A DNA stretch of 14,626 nucleotides. Source: Syntrophorhabdaceae bacterium PtaU1.Bin034. GTDB taxonomy: Bacteria; Desulfobacterota_G; Syntrophorhabdia; Syntrophorhabdales; WCHB1-27. The stretch covers positions 1 to 14,626 of the forward strand of contig MVRP01000091.1 in NCBI GenBank assembly GCA_002067405.1, read 5' to 3'. The position numbers were made by a program, and so were the translations under genes. The notes below the pieces were generated by a model. That model had not been told where the DNA came from. It saw only the letters and a list, made by a program, of their open reading frames with translations, and did not search any database. This document shows positions 1 to 8,184 of this stretch, in pieces; within the stretch, counting starts at the first letter, position 1, and every line of letters starts with the position of its first letter.

Positions 1-353
1 TCAAATCCAAACCTTCTGAAAAAATCGTCACGATAGGTCAGTACAAAGAGCTTCCCGATGTTGAACTCCTTTGCTTCCTCCATGCACGCTTCCACGAGTT
101 CTCTTCCCACGCCGCGGCGTCTGAGCGGCTCGAGCACGCAGAGAGATCGTATCTCGGCCAGGTTCTCCCAGCATATATGAAGGGCACATGCGCCTCCCAC
201 TTCGCCCGACTCCTGATCTACATACACAAAATAGTCCCGAATATTGTCATACAACTCGGCCAGCGACCGCGGAAGCATCTCCCCCCGGGCCGCGCATGAA
301 TTGACCAGCTGATGTATGCCTGCTATATCGCTAATCAGTGCTTTTCTGAGCAT
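1..353 (-). CDS. argA: GNAT N-acetyltransferase, probable short-type N-acetylglutamate synthase (partial, C-terminus off the window)
   Basis: The frame opens with MLRKALISDIAGIHQLV at 353 and stays open to base 1, giving 117 codons; full members are about 150 residues, so roughly the last quarter is missing. The order of motifs fits the stand-alone GNAT-type N-acetylglutamate synthases: an LPRS..ELY.NIRDYFVY segment (about 27-43), the ALHICWENLAEIRSL strand (about 54-68), then the acetyl-CoA loop RRRGVGRELV (about 75-84) and LTYRDDFFRRFGF near the cut. These enzymes transfer acetyl from acetyl-CoA to glutamate, the first step of arginine synthesis, in the cytoplasm. The start lies 23 bases inside the end of recN, with GGAGG 12 bases upstream inside recN, so translation is probably coupled. 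The general GNAT assignment is firm. The glutamate specificity rests on family resemblance; another amino-acid acetyltransferase is possible. Confidence 0.78.
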   Translation of the reverse strand, partial: MLRKALISDIAGIHQLVNSCAARGEMLPRSLAELYDNIRDYFVYVDQESGEVGGACALHICWENLAEIRSLCVLEPLRRRGVGRELVEACMEEAKEFNIGKLFVLTYRDDFFRRFGF

Positions 354-1950
354 TCCTCAACATCTCCTCCGCCTGCTCCAGCGTCTTTGCGGTAATCGTG
401 ATTCCCCCGAGCATTCTTGCCACCTCTGCGGTCCGCTCCTGCCCGGCCAGTTCTTTGATCGAGGTACGGGTCGTCTCCTTTTCCTGATGCTTCTGCACGA
501 GAAAATGGTGATCTCCGTAAGCGGCGATTTGAGGAAGGTGGGTGATGCAAATGATCTGATGTTTTTCCGAGAGCTCGCGGAGCCGCCTCCCCACAACCTC
601 TGCGACCCTGCCGCCGATGCCTGCGTCAATTTCATCGAAGACAAAGGTTTTGTCCTCTTCGCCGCCCGTTATCTTCTTGATGGCCAGCATGATTCGCGAC
701 AGCTCGCCGCCGGACGCCACGCGTCTCAACGGCTTCAGGGGTTCGCCGGGATTGGTGCTCAGGAGAAACTCAACCTCGTCCCTGCCGTCCTCTCCGATCC
801 AGCCTTTGTCTGCGATCGTCACCCGGAACTGCACGCCCTTCATCGAAAGAAACCGAAGCTCGTCAATCACACGTTTTTCAATGTCTGCAGCGCCCTTCTT
901 CCTCGCCTGGGATAACCTGCCCGCCATCGCCTCAACCTCGCTTTCGAGCAATCCTTTTTCTTCTTCCAAGTCCTCAAGATCGGTCTTCAAATGGAGAAGG
1001 TCCTCAAGCCGCTTTCGGGCCCATTGCTCAAATTCCTTTATGCTCCCGTGGGTCTTTCCGTACTTCTCCTTCAGCCGCACAATGGACGAAAGGCGGTCCT
1101 CAAGCTCTTCCAGCTCGCCGGGCTCGTACTCGAGCGCTTTCTTATGGTCCCGAAGAGACGAGAGGATATCCTCGACATCAAGGGAGAGTCCTTCGATCCT
1201 CGACCTCGTTCTTTCTATCCATTCAATGGAGGCGAATGGCCTGAGCAGGGAGCCGAAAGCTGCAAGCGTCGCGTAGACCGACCGCTCGTCATCGTACAAC
1301 CCCGCTTCGATGCTCTCTATGCTGTTCTTTATCTTTGCTGCATCTTTCAGCACCTTCAGCCTTTCCCTGACTTCCTCTTCTTCACCTTCCCTGATATTCT
1401 CTCTCTCGATCTCCTGGAGCTGATAAGTGAGGAGATCCATTTCCTTGCCCTGGTTCTCCGCTTCCTTTTTCTCCCGGTCCAGGTCCTCCGATACCTGGTG
1501 CAGCCTCCTCACCCGTTCGGCAAGGCGTTCCCGCTCCTCCTGAATCCCGAGGAAACGGTCGATCACGGAGATATACGTTTCTTTGCTCAGGAGCTGCTGC
1601 GATTCATTCTGCCCGTATACCTGGATCAAGGCGTCTCCCTGCTCTTCCAGTCTCTTCCCGGTCACCGGGCTGTCGTTGACAAACGCCCTCGCCCGGCCTT
1701 GGGCGCTGATGACTCTCTTCAGAATATACTCCTCTCCATCACGGAAACAATGGCCCACTATCTCCGCATGCTCCGATGAGGCACGGATAACATCGGCAGG
1801 GGCACGGGCGTTGAGCAACGAAGAGAGGGCATTGATAATGATCGATTTCCCTGCACCCGTTTCCCCGGTAATCACGTTGAGTCCTTCCTGAAATTCCACG
1901 TCCAGCTCATCGATGATAGCGAAGCCTTTTACCCGGAGAAATGCGAGCAT
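331..1950 (-). CDS. recN: DNA repair protein RecN (SMC-like ATPase)
   Basis: RecN is an SMC-family ATPase that acts at double-strand breaks in recombinational repair. At 539 residues it is close to the usual 550-570. The N-terminal half-head has the Walker A loop GETGAGKS at 29-36 in the typical context FQEGLNVITGETGAGKS. Residues about 135-365 are rich in Glu, Lys, Arg and Leu and read as the two arms of a coiled coil. The C-terminal half-head has the ABC signature SGGELSR at 413-419, Walker B TFVFDEID at 435-442 and the switch-like CITHLPQIA at 468-476. All ATPase elements are present. The nadK stop codon is two bases upstream, and AGGTAGGA just before the ATG serves as ribosome site. The motif VYGQNESQQLL (111-121) differs slightly from the IHGQHEHQ form common elsewhere. 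No LexA-type box was seen. Confidence 0.96.
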   Translation of the reverse strand: MLAFLRVKGFAIIDELDVEFQEGLNVITGETGAGKSIIINALSSLLNARAPADVIRASSEHAEIVGHCFRDGEEYILKRVISAQGRARAFVNDSPVTGKRLEEQGDALIQVYGQNESQQLLSKETYISVIDRFLGIQEERERLAERVRRLHQVSEDLDREKKEAENQGKEMDLLTYQLQEIERENIREGEEEEVRERLKVLKDAAKIKNSIESIEAGLYDDERSVYATLAAFGSLLRPFASIEWIERTRSRIEGLSLDVEDILSSLRDHKKALEYEPGELEELEDRLSSIVRLKEKYGKTHGSIKEFEQWARKRLEDLLHLKTDLEDLEEEKGLLESEVEAMAGRLSQARKKGAADIEKRVIDELRFLSMKGVQFRVTIADKGWIGEDGRDEVEFLLSTNPGEPLKPLRRVASGGELSRIMLAIKKITGGEEDKTFVFDEIDAGIGGRVAEVVGRRLRELSEKHQIICITHLPQIAAYGDHHFLVQKHQEKETTRTSIKELAGQERTAEVARMLGGITITAKTLEQAEEMLRNAQKSTD

Positions 1951-1952
1951 TC

Positions 1953-2804
1953 CTACCTTTCACCCCACTTCAGCTTGTTCCGAAGCACCTCGAAATAGCT
2001 CTTTGAGGCGGATTTTATCAGGCTGACGCTGAAGTCGGATTTTTTCATCACCACTTCATCCATAAACTCCAGGGGAAAACCGACCTGGCCGTCCAGCGTC
2101 AGTATCACCCTCTCGTCGGGAGACAGAAGGCGCGCCCGGACAGTCACTTCTTTTGGCAGGATAATCGGGCGGTTCGTCAGCATGTGCGGGCAAATAGGCG
2201 TGAGCACGACATGTTCCAGCGAGGGGTACAGAATGGGGCCACCCGCCGACAGGGAGTAGCCGGTAGACCCCGTGGATGTGGAGACGATCAACCCATCGCC
2301 CCTGAACGTGGTCAGATATTCGTTGTCCACGTGAGTCTCGATGTCGATAATCCTCGCCAGGGCATCTTTCGTGATGACTGCATCGTTAAGAAGGGAAAGC
2401 CGGAAAATCTCCTCTTCCTTCCGCCTCACTGCAACGTCCAGCATTGAGCGAACCGAGGTCTCGTACTCTCCCTTGATTACCAGGGGCAACATTTCAGGAA
2501 GTTCTTCGAGGGAAATCTCGGTCAGAAAGCCGAGGCCTCCGAGATTAACGCCCAGAATGGGTATATCTCTGCCTTTGATCTGCCTCGCCACGGACAGCAG
2601 AGTGCCGTCACCGCCGAGCACGATTATCAAATCCGTATGGTCCGCGACATGCTCCAGCTCGAAGGCCTGCCCGTAGCCGATTCTCCCCGCTGATTCCTCG
2701 TCAAGCCATATGTTCACGGACTTCTCGCAATTCCGAATGATATCCTGAGCGACGATCAGGGCATCCTGTTTCTTTCTCTTGCACACGATATTAATGCTCT
2801 TCAT
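1953..2804 (-). CDS. nadK: NAD kinase
   Basis: Cytoplasmic enzyme that phosphorylates NAD to NADP using ATP or polyphosphate. From the ATG at 2804 (MKSINIVCKRKK) it is 283 residues, the normal size. Diagnostic motifs are GGDGTLL at 64-70 with the catalytic Asp66, the GVNLGGLGFLTE segment at 85-96, LNDAVI at 139-144 where the family usually has NE, and the glycine-rich GDGLIVSTSTGSTGYSLSAG at 169-188. The frame stays open for 46 more codons upstream, but that extension runs into the radC end, contains SRRRANHQ-type sequence with no family resemblance, and is rejected. A GGAGGAGAG run lies about 11-15 bases before the chosen ATG, which is somewhat distant. The gene lies between radC (46-base gap) and recN (2-base gap), so it is probably co-transcribed with both. 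Confidence 0.95.
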   Translation of the reverse strand: MKSINIVCKRKKQDALIVAQDIIRNCEKSVNIWLDEESAGRIGYGQAFELEHVADHTDLIIVLGGDGTLLSVARQIKGRDIPILGVNLGGLGFLTEISLEELPEMLPLVIKGEYETSVRSMLDVAVRRKEEEIFRLSLLNDAVITKDALARIIDIETHVDNEYLTTFRGDGLIVSTSTGSTGYSLSAGGPILYPSLEHVVLTPICPHMLTNRPIILPKEVTVRARLLSPDERVILTLDGQVGFPLEFMDEVVMKKSDFSVSLIKSASKSYFEVLRNKLKWGER

Positions 2805-2850
2805 TTGATGATTGGCTCTCCTCCGGCTGTCAGAGACGCTCGCGCAGACT

Positions 2851-3540
2851 TCACAGCAAGCCCCTTTCCTTGAAACTCGTATAACCCGCCCGCGTGACGA
2901 TAATGTGGTCCAGCACCTCGATGCCCATGAGACGGCCTGCATCGGCCAGTCTCCTGGTGAGCATCATGTCGTCGTCCGACGGCTCCGGATCGTCCGAGGG
3001 GTGGTTGTGGACCAAGATGATCGATGAAGCGCTGTGGGCAAGGGCGTCCTTAAAGACCTCGCGAGGGTGCACGAGGCTTGCGTTCAAGGTTCCGATCGAA
3101 ATTGTCGATATGCCGATGATCTTGTTCCTCGTATTGAGGAGGACAAGCTTAAAATGCTCCTTTGCCTTTTCGAGAATACTCTTTCTGATCGCTTTCACGA
3201 GCGTATGAGGGCTTGTTATGCGGTACTCCATGTCGTCGTCGGGCTCAAGGTCCTGGCGCCTTCCCAGTTCAAAGGCGGCGTGAATCTGGGCCGCTTTTGC
3301 AAGGCCGATGCCTCTGATCCGCGACAGCTCCTCTATGGTGGCCCGGCTCACCGCCTGAATGTTGCCGAATTGGGTCAAAAGCTCCTGGGCGACATTTATT
3401 GCCGATTTTCCGGGAATCCCCCTCCCGATGACCAGCGCGAGCAGTTCCTGGCTGGAAAGGGCCCCTGCCCCAAGGTTCTTCAATCGTTCCCGGGGCCTTT
3501 CCGCTTTGGGGAGATCATGAATGGTAAACGAATTGTTCAT
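2851..3540 (-). CDS. radC: RadC family JAB/MPN-domain protein
   Basis: A 229-residue RadC, the standard length. The N-terminal part has the conserved DLPKAERPRERL opening and a helix-hairpin-helix at about 70-90 (SRIRGIGLAKAAQI). The C-terminal JAB/MPN domain carries a full JAMM metal site: HNH with His178 and His180, Ser188 and Asp191 in HNHPSDDPEPSDDD, with Glu161 in the preceding strand. The usual form is HNHPSGD; here Gly is Asp, outside the metal ligands. RadC was named as a DNA repair protein, but its biochemical activity is unsettled, so the repair role is tradition rather than proof. Its ATG overlaps the TGA of the truncated hepT frame as ATGA. No clear Shine-Dalgarno precedes it, so it may depend on translation of the hepT remnant or on an internal signal. 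Confidence 0.94.
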   Translation of the reverse strand: MNNSFTIHDLPKAERPRERLKNLGAGALSSQELLALVIGRGIPGKSAINVAQELLTQFGNIQAVSRATIEELSRIRGIGLAKAAQIHAAFELGRRQDLEPDDDMEYRITSPHTLVKAIRKSILEKAKEHFKLVLLNTRNKIIGISTISIGTLNASLVHPREVFKDALAHSASSIILVHNHPSDDPEPSDDDMMLTRRLADAGRLMGIEVLDHIIVTRAGYTSFKERGLL

Positions 3541-3752
3541 AGAATTGATGTAGGTATGCCCATTTTATGGACTTTGATGACGTGGTTGGCAAGATCGATA
3601 GCAAGCTCACACGCCCTCAAAATATTGAGCATAGCCGCGTCCTGAACCGTATAATCCGTGTCAAAACCTGCAGGATTTTTCCCATACTCTTCTCTCGCCC
3701 GCTCCACACAGCGCTGGATACTCTGTATCTTATTGATGATGATGTCGCTCAC
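3537..3752 (-). pseudogene. hepT: HepT toxin (DUF86), C-terminally truncated remnant
   Basis: Starts at GTG 3752, with GGAGGG ten bases upstream inside mntA, and encodes 71 residues. The reading INKIQSIQRCVERAREEYG, then NILRACELAIDLANHVIK and MGIP, matches the N-terminal half of the HepT (HEPN, DUF86) toxin of MNT-HepT modules. Full HepT proteins are about 135-145 residues. The second half normally holds the R-x4-6-H RNase motif and the tyrosine that MntA AMPylates; both are absent here. The frame ends in CTATGA, where the ATGA is the overlap with the radC start. So the gene is cut off just where radC begins, most simply by a deletion between the two. The product would lack catalysis and the modification site. 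A retained function for the short helical fragment cannot be excluded but has no support. Confidence 0.85.
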
Positions 3753-4175
3753 ACTGAATAGGCCCTCCGTGTCCTGTAGAACTCTTCCAGAATAGACCGT
3801 CGCTCCTCATTCAGCTTCTGATAGAGCGAAATAGTTAATGTCTCGAACTGATCGACCGTCTCCTTGTCCACCAAAATAGATGAGCCTTCCGGTTCTCACA
3901 ATCTGGAATTGAAAAACAGTGGACAGTAACCTCATATTCAGGAGATCAACCTCCTTCTCCAATGCCTCTTCGAGCTTGAAGCGGCATTCGGAGACCGCCA
4001 TAGACCGCTCATTCTTTGCTGCACCATGGGGCAGCAGCACGCCGATATCCACGTCGCTATCAGGCCACTCATCAGCCGTCCGGTAAGATCCGAACAGATA
4101 GATTGCTTGAACAGAAGGATAATACTCAGTCACAATGGCATGAATGGTCTTTTCAGGACCGGTGTCAACGTTCAT
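3749..4175 (-). pseudogene. mntA: MntA minimal nucleotidyltransferase antitoxin, frameshifted
   Basis: MntA enzymes inactivate HepT by adding AMP units to a tyrosine. The N-terminal frame has the nucleotidyltransferase motif GSx10DxD (LFGSYRTADEWPDSDVDIG, Gly29, Ser30, Asp41, Asp43) and the third carboxylate in EVDLLN (Asp77). After IVRTGRLIYF (residue 101) the frame drifts into unrelated sequence and stops at 3807. Skipping one G at about 3871-3872 restores VDKETVDQFETLTISLYQKL followed by NEERRSILEEFYRTRRAYSV, the typical family ending, stopping at 3749 with a GTGA overlap to hepT. The restored length is 141 residues, normal for the family. A GAGGT ribosome site sits eight bases before the ATG. 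One extra base therefore breaks the gene. A sequencing error is possible, but the truncated partner makes true decay likelier. The catalytic half is still encoded. Confidence 0.87.
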
Positions 4176-4328
4176 TAGGTGTTACCTCAAGAGCCGAATA
4201 CGATTATGCGAAGCATGCCCGGAAGTTCTGGCTGTTCCTTCTGTTTTTCCGCATCCTCGCATATTCGCTTCCTTGCTTTCCGCTTTTCCAATTAAGCACT
4301 AGAATGATGTCCCGCAGGATGCTACATT

Positions 4329-6116
4329 TTATGCAGATAACGATGTGGCGTCAAGCAGCGTCTTCATTATTTCTTCCGCGGTCGTCCGGTTGAAGCCCTT
4401 GATGCCCGCGATGCCTTCCACGCCCGCAGCCTTCATCGCCTCCGTGGAAGGAAACTGCTGAAGCAGCAGCTTGAGCCTTTTCTTCCCCACACCTTTGATC
4501 TGTTCCAGCTCGGATGCCAGGTCCTCCCGCCTCTTCCACTTCTTGTGAGAGGTAACGGCGAACCGATGGGCTTCATCTCGCATCCTTACCACGTGCTTGA
4601 AGACAGGTGACGATTTCGGAAGGAGAAGAGGGTTTTTCCGCAAAGGCAGGTAGAGAAAATCTTCCATTCTCCGGCGTCTCTCGCCTTTGGCAATGCTCAC
4701 CACGTCAACCGGATTAGCAAGACCCTTGAAGGCGCTGATCGCCGCAGCCAGCTGGGCCTTTCCGCCGTCGATGACGACCAGATCAGGCAAGGGGCCCAGG
4801 CGCTCACGCTCATCCCGGACCCGCCGCCTCAGCACCTCGGCCATCATGGCCACATCATCCTCGCTCGCTGCTTCCCGTATGTGAAAGACCCTGTAGGCAT
4901 CCTTTTTCGGCTTGAAATCCTCGAACACCACCATGATCCCCGAAGGGTTCTTCCCGTGGGTATGAGAAATATCGTAGATCTCGATCCTTTTCGGCGGCTT
5001 CGAAAGGTGGAGCGCTTTTCTGAAGGCTTCGTCGAGGGAGACCGTCTCTATCTCGTGCAGGTTCTCTATGGCCAAGCGGATCATGTCCCCGCTCCCGGCG
5101 TCGGACGGCCCCTGGATCCGGACCCGCCCCTTCTTCTGTTCCTTTAGATACTGCTGAAGAACGGCCTTGTCACTGATTTCCTCCGAGAGCACGATCTCCT
5201 CGGGGATCGGCCTGGTACTGTAGTATTGAAAGAGGAAGGACGAAAGGGAGTCCTCCAGATTCGGGATGATGGTTTCCTTGAATGTCCTCTTCGAGATCAG
5301 CACCCCCCGTCTGAAGGTGAGCACTACCATCTTTAAGCGACCATCCTCGGCCAGGAATCCCCACACGTCCCTGTTGATGCCCATATGCTCATGTACATGC
5401 TGTTTCTCGACGAGGCGCTTGATGGCAAGATACTTCTCTTTCTTGGCTTTCGCCTCCTCGAAATTCCACGATCGGGATGCTTCCTCGATCTGCTGTTCGA
5501 GTTTCTTCAGCAGCTTCTCGTTCCTGCCTGCGAGGAAGTCAGCGATCTCCTCCACGATCGCCCGATAGGCCTTCTCGTCAATCTTATCAACACAGGGAGC
5601 AGGACACTTTTCGATATCACCGAGGATGCACGGTCTTGTCCTGCCTGAAAACACGGACTCCCTGCACCTCCTCATGGGATAGAGCGACTGTACCACCCTC
5701 AGAAGCTCCTTGGCGTCCTTGGCATGGGGATGGGGACCAAAATAGAGCGCCCCGTCATCCTTGATCGTCCTCGTGATGGTAAGTGCGGGAAACTTGTCCT
5801 GTATGCTCAGCTTCAGCGAAACGTAGGTCTTGTCGTCCTTGAGGATGATGTTGTACTTCGGCTGGTGTTCCTTGATGAGATTATTTTCGAGCAGAAAGGC
5901 CTCTTTTTCGTTGCCGGTCATGACAATCGATATATTGTCCACATGTCTCAGAAGCCTCTCCGTCTTGCTGTCTTTTTTCCCCTTCCTGAAATAGCTCCGC
6001 ACCCTGTCTTTAATATTCCGCGCCTTTCCCACATAGAGGATCTCTTTCGCCTCGTCCTTAAAAAGGTAGACGCCGGGACTGTCCGGAAGATTTGTTATAT
6101 ATTCGTCGGTGATCAT
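4329..6116 (-). CDS. uvrC: Excinuclease ABC subunit C (UvrC)
   Basis: The nuclease that makes both incisions in nucleotide excision repair after UvrB loads on damage. From ATG 6116 it has 595 residues (family about 600). Order: GIY-YIG domain at 12-43 (PGVYLF, ILYVGKARN), UVR domain at about 200-238, RNase H-like 5' nuclease with Asp382 (YDISH), Asp450 (VIDGG) and His517 (EAHRFA), and helix-hairpin-helix repeats at about 538-585. Cysteines 151, 163, 171 and 175 keep the 12-8-4 spacing reported for the E. coli iron-sulfur site. Start choice: MITDEYITNLPDSPGVYLF matches the family start but lacks a Shine-Dalgarno. An in-frame ATG at 6173, preceded by AGGTG with five bases spacing, would add 19 residues and cannot be excluded. 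The gap to uvrB is 71 bases (14 with the alternative start). Confidence 0.95.
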   Translation of the reverse strand: MITDEYITNLPDSPGVYLFKDEAKEILYVGKARNIKDRVRSYFRKGKKDSKTERLLRHVDNISIVMTGNEKEAFLLENNLIKEHQPKYNIILKDDKTYVSLKLSIQDKFPALTITRTIKDDGALYFGPHPHAKDAKELLRVVQSLYPMRRCRESVFSGRTRPCILGDIEKCPAPCVDKIDEKAYRAIVEEIADFLAGRNEKLLKKLEQQIEEASRSWNFEEAKAKKEKYLAIKRLVEKQHVHEHMGINRDVWGFLAEDGRLKMVVLTFRRGVLISKRTFKETIIPNLEDSLSSFLFQYYSTRPIPEEIVLSEEISDKAVLQQYLKEQKKGRVRIQGPSDAGSGDMIRLAIENLHEIETVSLDEAFRKALHLSKPPKRIEIYDISHTHGKNPSGIMVVFEDFKPKKDAYRVFHIREAASEDDVAMMAEVLRRRVRDERERLGPLPDLVVIDGGKAQLAAAISAFKGLANPVDVVSIAKGERRRRMEDFLYLPLRKNPLLLPKSSPVFKHVVRMRDEAHRFAVTSHKKWKRREDLASELEQIKGVGKKRLKLLLQQFPSTEAMKAAGVEGIAGIKGFNRTTAEEIMKTLLDATSLSA

Positions 6117-6187
6117 AGTAAACGTGGATGCGAACGTGCCGGGGAAGCGAGGAGGAAACGTGGGCAACCTCATCGCATCACCTGTTC

Positions 6188-8176
6188 TTACATCGCCAGT
6201 TCCATCTGCTCGAGCTTCATAAGTCTGTCCCTCAGTTGCGCCGCTTTCTCGAAATCCCACCTCTTTGCCGCCTGTTCTATATCCTTCCTCAGCTTCTTCA
6301 CCATCTTCGACAGCTTCTTGGGATCCACGTGCTGCTCCTCAAGCTCGTCTGCGTCAACCGTGTAATAATCCTTTTCGTATATCGACGAGAGGAGATCGAC
6401 AATGGACTTCTTGATGCCTTCAGGCGTTATACCATGGGTCTCGTTGTACTCCATCTGCGCCTTCCGTCTTCTGGCCGTCTCGTCGATAGTCCTCTGCATC
6501 GAATCGGTCACGCGGTCCGCAAACATGATGACCCTGCCGTTGATGTTTCGGGCTGCCCTGCCGCATGTCTGGATGAGCGAGGTGTCGGAGCGGAGAAAAC
6601 CTTCCTTGTCGGCATCGAGAATGGCAACGAGCGAGACTTCGGGCAGGTCGAGACCTTCCCGTAAGAGGTTGACGCCGACAAGGACGTCGAATTTGCCGAG
6701 ACGGAGATCACGCACAATGGCGACCCTTTCGAGGGTATCGACCTCCGAGTGAAGGTACTTTGCCTTTATTCCGGCATCCAGCAAGAAATCCGTGAGGTCC
6801 TCGGCAAACCGCTTGGTCAGCGTGGTGATGAGTATCCGCTCTTTTTTGCCGATGACCTTCTTCACCTCAGCAAGAAGGGCATCCACCTGGTTTCGGGCGG
6901 GCCTTACCTCGATCATGGGGTCCATGAGACCGGTGGGACGTATTATCTGCTCCACTACATGGCCTTTTGCCCGCGTCAGCTCGTATGTCGCCGGGGTGGC
7001 GGAGACGTAGACAACCTGGTTCACACGCTTCCCGAACTCATCAAAGGTCAGCGGACGGTTGTCAAGCGCCGAGGGAAGGCGGAACCCGAACTCGACGAGG
7101 GTCTCCTTCCTTGACCTGTCCCCCCGGTACATGCCCTGAATTTGCGGCACGGTCACGTGGCTTTCATCAATTACTATGAGGGCGTTCCGGGGGATGTAGT
7201 CCATGAGTGTGGGCGGCGCCTCCCCGGGCTTCCGTCCCGTCAGGTGGCGGGAATAGTTCTCGATGCCCTGGCAGTAGCCGATCTCCCGCAGCATTTCGAG
7301 ATCGTACCTGGTCCTCGCCTCCAGCCGCTGGGCTTCGAGGAGCTTTCCGGCAGTCTTCAACTCCTTGAGACGGGCAGCCAGCTCCTCGTCGATCCCTGCC
7401 ACCGCAGCATCGATCTTCTCTTTTGGTGTCACATAGTGGGTGGCAGGATATATAGTGCATCTCGTCAGCTTTTCCGTTGTTTTTCCCGTGAGAGGGTCAA
7501 TGACGTATATGCCGCACACCCGGTCGTCATCGAGCACGATCCGGATCGCCCGCTCCTCTTCATAGGCCGGGAATACGTCTATATTCTCCCCGCGCAGCCG
7601 GAACCTGCCCCGGTAGAAATCGAGATCGTTCCGCTCGTACTGGCACTGTATAAGCTTGTCGAGGACCTGTTTGCGCTCTATCCTGTCACCCTGCTCGAGA
7701 TAAATGAGCATGCCGTAGTAAGCTTCCGGAGAGCCGAGGCCGTAGATGCACGAGACGCTCGCAACGATCAGGACATCGTCCCTCTCGAAAAGGGCGTTGG
7801 TCGCCGACAGCCGCAGTTTGTCGATTTCTTCGTTAATGGATGCGTCCTTTTCGATGTACGTGTCCGTGGGCGGCACATATGCCTCCGGCTGATAGTAGTC
7901 ATAATAGCTCACAAAGAAATGGACCGCGTTGTGGGGGAAGAGTGTCTTGAATTCCGTGTAGAGCTGCGCGGCAAGGGTTTTGTTGTGCGAGATGACGAGG
8001 GTCGGCCTCTGCAGCCGCTCGACCACATTCGCCACGGTAAAGGTCTTTCCCGAACCCGTAACGCCGAGCAGAACCTGATCGGATACCCCCTTTCGGGCAT
8101 TCTCGACGAGCTTTTCGATTGCCTGGGGCTGATCGCCGGTCGGGGCATATTCGCTTACAATCTTGAATTCGTTCAT
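6188..8176 (-). CDS. uvrB: Excinuclease ABC subunit B (UvrB)
   Basis: Central damage-verifying helicase of nucleotide excision repair; receives damage from UvrA and recruits UvrC. It is 662 residues, typical length. Visible elements: Walker [10 protein letters not shown] at 38-46, the damage-probing beta-hairpin with [12 protein letters not shown] at 91-102, the DESH Walker B at 337-340 followed by [10 protein letters not shown] at 391-400, later helicase motifs including [14 protein letters not shown] and QTCGRAARN, and the C-terminal UVR motif (about 629-662, [15 protein letters not shown]) that contacts UvrC. The start [20 protein letters not shown] is the standard one. It is the first gene of a co-oriented run with uvrC following. 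A strong promoter ends only eight bases before the ATG, so the transcript may be leaderless or nearly so; there is no real Shine-Dalgarno. Confidence 0.98.
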   Translation of the reverse strand: MNEFKIVSEYAPTGDQPQAIEKLVENARKGVSDQVLLGVTGSGKTFTVANVVERLQRPTLVISHNKTLAAQLYTEFKTLFPHNAVHFFVSYYDYYQPEAYVPPTDTYIEKDASINEEIDKLRLSATNALFERDDVLIVASVSCIYGLGSPEAYYGMLIYLEQGDRIERKQVLDKLIQCQYERNDLDFYRGRFRLRGENIDVFPAYEEERAIRIVLDDDRVCGIYVIDPLTGKTTEKLTRCTIYPATHYVTPKEKIDAAVAGIDEELAARLKELKTAGKLLEAQRLEARTRYDLEMLREIGYCQGIENYSRHLTGRKPGEAPPTLMDYIPRNALIVIDESHVTVPQIQGMYRGDRSRKETLVEFGFRLPSALDNRPLTFDEFGKRVNQVVYVSATPATYELTRAKGHVVEQIIRPTGLMDPMIEVRPARNQVDALLAEVKKVIGKKERILITTLTKRFAEDLTDFLLDAGIKAKYLHSEVDTLERVAIVRDLRLGKFDVLVGVNLLREGLDLPEVSLVAILDADKEGFLRSDTSLIQTCGRAARNINGRVIMFADRVTDSMQRTIDETARRRKAQMEYNETHGITPEGIKKSIVDLLSSIYEKDYYTVDADELEEQHVDPKKLSKMVKKLRKDIEQAAKRWDFEKAAQLRDRLMKLEQMELAM

Positions 8177-8184
8177 GGCCTAAT

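Noticed and set aside
991..1779. A 262-codon plus-strand open frame
   Set aside because: It is antisense to recN, with low-complexity Leu/Phe-rich translation; recN is clearly the real gene.
2805..2942. Extended NAD kinase start at 2942
   Set aside because: The extra 46 residues overlap the end of radC and show no family similarity; ATG 2804 starts the first conserved strand.
3537..3539. TGA codons read as selenocysteine, given SelB
   Set aside because: The TGA stops at the hepT remnant and the mntA restored frame coincide with start-codon overlaps, and no conserved Cys/Sec position or SECIS-like hairpin is expected in these families.
4209..4240. Operator-like near-palindrome CCGGAAGTTCTGG upstream of mntA
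   Set aside because: It is symmetric in 10 of 12 positions but short, single and distant from any recognisable promoter.
6117..6173. UvrC start at ATG 6173
   Set aside because: It has a better ribosome site but adds 19 residues (MRLPTFPPRFPG...) not typical of UvrC. Not excluded, only ranked second.
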